Shown in pieces: positions 6,600 to 9,485 of a stretch of 9,485 bases of DNA. How positions within the stretch are numbered: the first letter of the stretch is position 1; each line of letters opens with the position of its first letter. The notes beneath the pieces are model-generated. The model did no database searches. It was not told the origin of the DNA and saw nothing but the letters and a program-made list of their open reading frames with translations. Source of the DNA: Actinomycetes bacterium (lineage in GTDB: Bacteria > Actinomycetota > Acidimicrobiia > Acidimicrobiales > RAAP-2); assembly GCA_025352305.1 (NCBI GenBank), contig JANXTQ010000091.1, forward strand, positions 1 to 9,485, given 5' to 3'. A program made the position numbers and the translations under genes.

Positions 6600-6628
6600 G
6601 GAGCGACGTTATCGCTAACGCAGCGACG
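6600..6628 (-). promoter_or_regulatory. Possible leaderless promoter and operator for the MBL-fold hydrolase
   Basis: On the - strand TAACGT (6611-6606) fits the actinobacterial -10 pattern TAnnnT and ends six bases before ATG 6599. That is the spacing expected for a leaderless message. It sits inside an inverted repeat, CGTTA TCGC TAACG (+ strand 6607-6620). Two copies of AGCGACG (6602-6608 and 6622-6628) flank the repeat exactly 20 bases apart, about two helical turns. No good -35 hexamer was recognised. Confidence 0.35.
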
Positions 6629-6640
6629 GATTCAGTTACG

Positions 6641-7414
6641 TCACGAAACCGAGCGACTTGTGCGCCACCGTTGGCGCTGCTCCAGTGCAAACAACGGTCG
6701 ATTTGTCGTGATCACGTCAATGTCCCGCCGAATCCACGTATCGATGAGCTCATCCTTGTCGAGTGTCCATACGACGACAGCCAATGAGATTTTGCGACAC
6801 CACAACCGAATTAGGCGCGTCGCGAGGCGATGGTGAATCGCTACTCCTTGAGCACGGCACCGATACAACCGCCACATCGGAAATGTCTCGCCCAGTCGCA
6901 GGCGAATCCGAGCGAAACGAGACAACCCAGCGCGCGAGGTGCCGATCGTTAGGTACGCCAGAACGTCGGGGCGCTGATCACGAATCAACTTCACACTCGA
7001 GGCGAACGTCGTGGTGACGAACTGCGGACGGCGATGCGCTCGAAATACGTCCACCGCGGCCAGTTCGTATCCCTGAGCCTTGATGTCGTGATGTACGCCG
7101 ATAGTGCGCTCGGGATTGCCCTCATCGAGCAACTCCGCAAATCGATCCAACGTCAAGATTCTGCGTTGGTCCGCTTCGGGGAGGCACAAATATTTGAGTT
7201 CGACAACGTCTCCGAGCCCGGGCAGTGACTCATCGTGGACGCATAATAAAACTCCGTCTTCACTTTGACGAACGTCGACCTCAATAAGTTCAGCGCCGTG
7301 CTGAATCGCCTTCACGAAAGCCGCCTCGCTGGCCGACTCGGCGAGTTCTGAGCCTCCACGGTGCCAGGAAATCAGCGGTCGATCTGCGCGTTGTCGTAGA
7401 GCGCTGATCTCCAT
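6641..7414 (-). CDS. Glycerophosphodiester phosphodiesterase-family protein (GDPD)
   Basis: This is a TIM-barrel phosphodiesterase, expected to cut glycerophosphodiesters to glycerol-3-phosphate and an alcohol. Numbered from ATG 7414, the HR pair is His18-Arg19 (LISWHRGG, 14-21), the metal-site ELIEVDV has Glu45 and Asp47 (42-48), and the catalytic HD is at 60-61 (LLCVHDESL). DIKAQG follows at 110-115, where most members have ExK, so Asp110 replaces Glu. The usual PENT after the HRG is replaced by AESASE (26-31). The C-terminal WTLDK and DVITTNRP are typical. A longer reading from GTG 7480 is possible but lies inside the P450 gene. ATG 7414 forms TAATG with the P450 stop and is preferred (257 residues). 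No signal peptide is visible, so it is probably cytoplasmic, unlike periplasmic GlpQ. With the active site slightly altered, another phosphodiester substrate is possible. Confidence 0.83.
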   Translation of the reverse strand: MEISALRQRADRPLISWHRGGSELAESASEAAFVKAIQHGAELIEVDVRQSEDGVLLCVHDESLPGLGDVVELKYLCLPEADQRRILTLDRFAELLDEGNPERTIGVHHDIKAQGYELAAVDVFRAHRRPQFVTTTFASSVKLIRDQRPDVLAYLTIGTSRAGLSRFARIRLRLGETFPMWRLYRCRAQGVAIHHRLATRLIRLWCRKISLAVVVWTLDKDELIDTWIRRDIDVITTNRPLFALEQRQRWRTSRSVS

Positions 7415-8628
7415 TAACGAGCCAATAAGCGAAGCGGCAACGCCGCTGGTCCCCAAATTCCAAAGGACGCTGGCTTCCACGTAACGGGCCCAGCGAATTC
7501 AATTTCTCCCACCTGTTCGGCCATGACGCTTAAGGCTTCCTGAAGTTCAGCGCGAGCGAGCGCTGCGCCTAGGCATCGATGAATGCCTGAGCCAAAAGTC
7601 AACTGTTGATTTGTCCTCGTCTTGGTGATATCAAAAACCAGTGGCTCTTCGAATATTTCCTCGTCACGATTGCCAGATGCCAAATGCGTCGTTACGAGTG
7701 AGTTTTTGGGAAATACGACTCCGCGATACGAAATGTCGGTACTCGCGACCCGTACGGTAGAGCGCACCGCGCCGAGGTAACGCATTGACTCTTCCACCGC
7801 GCGAGCGACGAGCTCAGGCTGCTTAACCAACAACTTCCACTGTTCGGGAAATTCGCCGAAGACCGCGAGGGCGCAGCCCAGTTGGTTGCGAGTGGTATCG
7901 GTTCCGGCCATCAAAACAGCTTCGACCAACATGGCCAGTTCCTCAGTACTGAGACGATCGCCTGCTTCTTCGGCGGCGATGAGGTCACTTAAAAGATCGT
8001 TTCCCGCATGACCGCGGCGCTCGTGCACCATGCCAACGACGTACTCATTGAGCGCCTCTGACGCGGCTTCGATTGCGGGCAAGTCCTCCACGAGGTTGCC
8101 ATTAAATATTTTGAAGATATCGGTAGCCCACGAACTAAAGAGTTGCCAATCCGTGCTCGGCGCACCGAGAACTTCGCAAATGATCGGTATCGGGTACGGA
8201 TCGCACACTTCGCTGATGAACTCGCAGCTACCGCGCTCAATTGCGGGCGTTAGCAGTGAACTAAAGACCCGACGCATGGCGCTTCGATGCCGATCGGCCG
8301 CCGCGGGCGTAAAGGCCGGCGACACCAGACGGCGAAGCCGGGTGTGTTCGTCTCCTTCCGTTGTAAGAATTGATTGTCGACGGCGAGAGAAATAGTCGCC
8401 TTCGAGACCATTGAGACGCGGAATTTGACTCAAAGCGCTGAAGAAACGGCGTTCGCGTAAAATGGCTTCGGCGTCTCGATAGTGAAGTACGGCGTAACCC
8501 ATATCGGTACGCGCGAGCCAATGGTCATGCGCCATTTCACTCGCCACCTGTACGGCGCTTTGGCGGTCCATGCCTTCGGTGTTTAGATACGGCAGTTCAA
8601 TTTCGAATACTGATACGTCAGTGGACAC
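7414..8628 (-). CDS. Cytochrome P450 monooxygenase, soluble bacterial class
   Basis: The heme-thiolate monooxygenase signatures are all present. Numbered from GTG 8628, the I-helix AGTDTT is at 241-246 with the oxygen-activating acid/Thr pair, the K-helix ExxR is Glu280-Arg283 (ESMR), and the heme loop FGSGIHRCLG is at 345-354 with the iron ligand Cys352. There is no membrane anchor or fused reductase, so electrons must come from a ferredoxin and reductase encoded elsewhere. The length of about 404 residues is normal. Open reading begins at TTG 8640, but AGGGGG on the - strand covers 8637-8632, so GTG 8628 is the more likely start. Its stop TAA (7416-7414) overlaps the GDPD ATG. The substrate is unknown. 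In actinobacteria such P450s often hydroxylate sterols, terpenes or fatty acids. A 48-base gap separates it from the upstream dehydrogenase gene. Confidence 0.93.
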   Translation of the reverse strand: MSTDVSVFEIELPYLNTEGMDRQSAVQVASEMAHDHWLARTDMGYAVLHYRDAEAILRERRFFSALSQIPRLNGLEGDYFSRRRQSILTTEGDEHTRLRRLVSPAFTPAAADRHRSAMRRVFSSLLTPAIERGSCEFISEVCDPYPIPIICEVLGAPSTDWQLFSSWATDIFKIFNGNLVEDLPAIEAASEALNEYVVGMVHERRGHAGNDLLSDLIAAEEAGDRLSTEELAMLVEAVLMAGTDTTRNQLGCALAVFGEFPEQWKLLVKQPELVARAVEESMRYLGAVRSTVRVASTDISYRGVVFPKNSLVTTHLASGNRDEEIFEEPLVFDITKTRTNQQLTFGSGIHRCLGAALARAELQEALSVMAEQVGEIEFAGPVTWKPASFGIWGPAALPLRLLAR

Positions 8629-8631
8629 GAT

Positions 8632-8638
8632 CCCCCTC
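8632..8638 (-). promoter_or_regulatory. Ribosome binding site of the P450 gene
   Basis: GAGGGGG on the - strand overlaps the upstream TTG 8640 and lies three bases before GTG 8628. It favours the GTG start. Confidence 0.5.
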
Positions 8639-8676
8639 AAAATGTGGTGGTGACAGCACTCGCCTCCACGTAGCGC

Positions 8677-9485
8677 TCATTCTCGCGTACGCAGTCGCTG
8701 GATAACTTCATCGACGACCTCGGTTGTCGATGAGTTTCCGCCTAAATCAAAACACCGCACACCGTCGGCGGCAGCTTGCAATGTGGCAGCGCGAAGTCGC
8801 TGCGCCGCGTCGGCCATGTCGGGCTCTCCGCGCAGTCCCGCATGTTCGAGGATGGCTGCGCACGCGAGAAGCATCGCCATGGGGTTCGCCACGTCCTTAC
8901 CCTCCAGCGACGGAGCCGTTCCGTGGGGCGCTTCCGCCATGGCCACGCGCGGACGCATCTCGTCATCAAGTGACAGAAGCACTGATTCGGCGCCGGCGAT
9001 AGAACCAAACATTGCGAGCACCAAGTCACTCAAACAGTCACCGTCTCGATTCAGCGCCGGGATGACGAGAGTCTGATCCCCCGACTCCGTCATCAGTGCG
9101 GCGTACGTCGCGTCAATCAATATTGGCCGATAGTGGACGTCGGGGTGCCGAGCCGCCGCGGCGTCCATCTCCTCTTTCAACATGCCCTCGTAAACAGCCG
9201 ACACCGTCCACTTGGGTCCGCCAAAGACGCAGCCCGACGCGCTCTTGGCCGTTCGAAAAGAAAACTCCGCAACTGCTCGGCATGTCCCTCGATCAATACG
9301 CTCCGTGCGCCAGGCAATTTCATCCGTCGAGTTCGCCAGACCGTCTCGTCCTTCCGCCGCCCCATAAGCATCGCCGACGGCCATTCGCACGACGACGATT
9401 GGGTGCATCACCGGCACGATGGGAGACACTCCTGGGATTCGACGACCAGTCCGAACGATTACTTTTCCGTCCACTCCCTCTCGCA
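8677..9485 (-). CDS. Isocitrate/isopropylmalate dehydrogenase-family protein (5' end outside window)
   Basis: This is the C-terminal two thirds of a beta-decarboxylating dehydrogenase. The frame stays open to the window edge, so the GTG at 9474 is probably not the start, and roughly the first hundred residues of the family fold are missing. Counting from that GTG, the substrate and metal residues are visible: Arg30 and Tyr37 (VVVRMAVGDAYGAAEG, 27-42), Lys88 (GGPKWTVS), Asp121 (ILIDATYAAL), and Asp146/Asp150 in NRDGDCLSDL (142-151). The cofactor loop AEAPHGTAPSLEGKDVANP (180-198) and the DLGGNSSTTE end (243-252) are typical. The RENTE or RELTGG motif is degenerate here (RMAVGD), so it is unlikely to be plain IDH or LeuB. 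A tartrate/malate-type or other 2-hydroxyacid-like substrate is possible. It ends 48 bases before the P450 GTG, in the same direction. Confidence 0.82.
   Translation of the reverse strand, partial: REGVDGKVIVRTGRRIPGVSPIVPVMHPIVVVRMAVGDAYGAAEGRDGLANSTDEIAWRTERIDRGTCRAVAEFSFRTAKSASGCVFGGPKWTVSAVYEGMLKEEMDAAAARHPDVHYRPILIDATYAALMTESGDQTLVIPALNRDGDCLSDLVLAMFGSIAGAESVLLSLDDEMRPRVAMAEAPHGTAPSLEGKDVANPMAMLLACAAILEHAGLRGEPDMADAAQRLRAATLQAAADGVRCFDLGGNSSTTEVVDEVIQRLRTRE

Noticed and set aside
6763..7228. Two + strand frames opposite the GDPD gene
   Set aside because: The GDPD motifs on the - strand explain this DNA, and the + strand proteins have no recognisable pattern.
7415..7480. Extended GDPD start at GTG 7480
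   Set aside because: It would overlap the P450 gene by 67 bases, and the extra residues precede the first barrel strand. The TAATG start at 7414 fits better.
8618..8680. 20-residue - strand ORF starting in an ATGA overlap with the dehydrogenase stop and ending inside the P450 start
   Set aside because: It could be a coupling leader, but it has no ribosome binding site and such short overlaps arise by chance. It was not annotated.
1..9485. CRISPR arrays, tRNA or rRNA genes, transposase genes and attachment sites
   Set aside because: No regular repeats, cloverleaf-like segments, transposase-like proteins or flanking direct repeats were seen on reading both strands.

Overview
The window looks like chromosomal DNA of a moderately GC-rich actinobacterium. 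The best guess is an Acidimicrobiia-like or mycobacteria-related lineage. This rests on remembered family resemblance: a FadD19-type acyl-CoA synthetase, an Rv0577/CFP30B-type two-domain VOC protein, a CYP of the soluble bacterial type, frequent GTG/TTG starts, and overlapping stop/start pairs. No taxonomic marker gene is present, so the assignment is inference. No rRNA, tRNA, CRISPR array, insertion sequence or phage gene was seen.

Left part (1-2297, + strand): the last codons of an unidentified gene overlap the start of an arsenic-operon-type aquaporin. A zinc-independent MDR-family quinone oxidoreductase-like protein follows, then a one-domain VOC protein. A small hairpin separates the last two.

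Middle (2341-5650): a two-domain VOC protein on the - strand is divergent from an acyl-CoA synthetase on the + strand. The 120-odd-base intergenic stretch between them holds an inverted repeat just upstream of the synthetase ribosome-binding site. A stand-alone thioesterase-fold alpha/beta-hydrolase follows the synthetase after 24 bases. Its nucleophile is predicted to be cysteine, with a glutamate at the usual aspartate position. The pair probably activates and releases an acyl group, but the substrate is unknown.

Right part (5637-9485, all - strand, read right to left): a partial isocitrate/isopropylmalate-dehydrogenase-family enzyme, a cytochrome P450, a glycerophosphodiester phosphodiesterase-family protein joined to the P450 by a TAATG stop/start overlap, and a metallo-beta-lactamase-fold hydrolase. 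The last gene may also have its own promoter in a short palindrome-bearing gap. Its 3' end overlaps the thioesterase 3' end tail-to-tail by 14 bases.

Overall the window reads as accessory or catabolic metabolism (acyl activation, oxidation, hydrolysis, small-molecule binding), with no obvious defence or mobile system. The points most worth following are the Cys/Glu/His thioesterase beside the FadD19-like ligase, the tightly coupled P450-GDPD pair, and the dehydrogenase with a degenerate RENTE/RELTGG motif.
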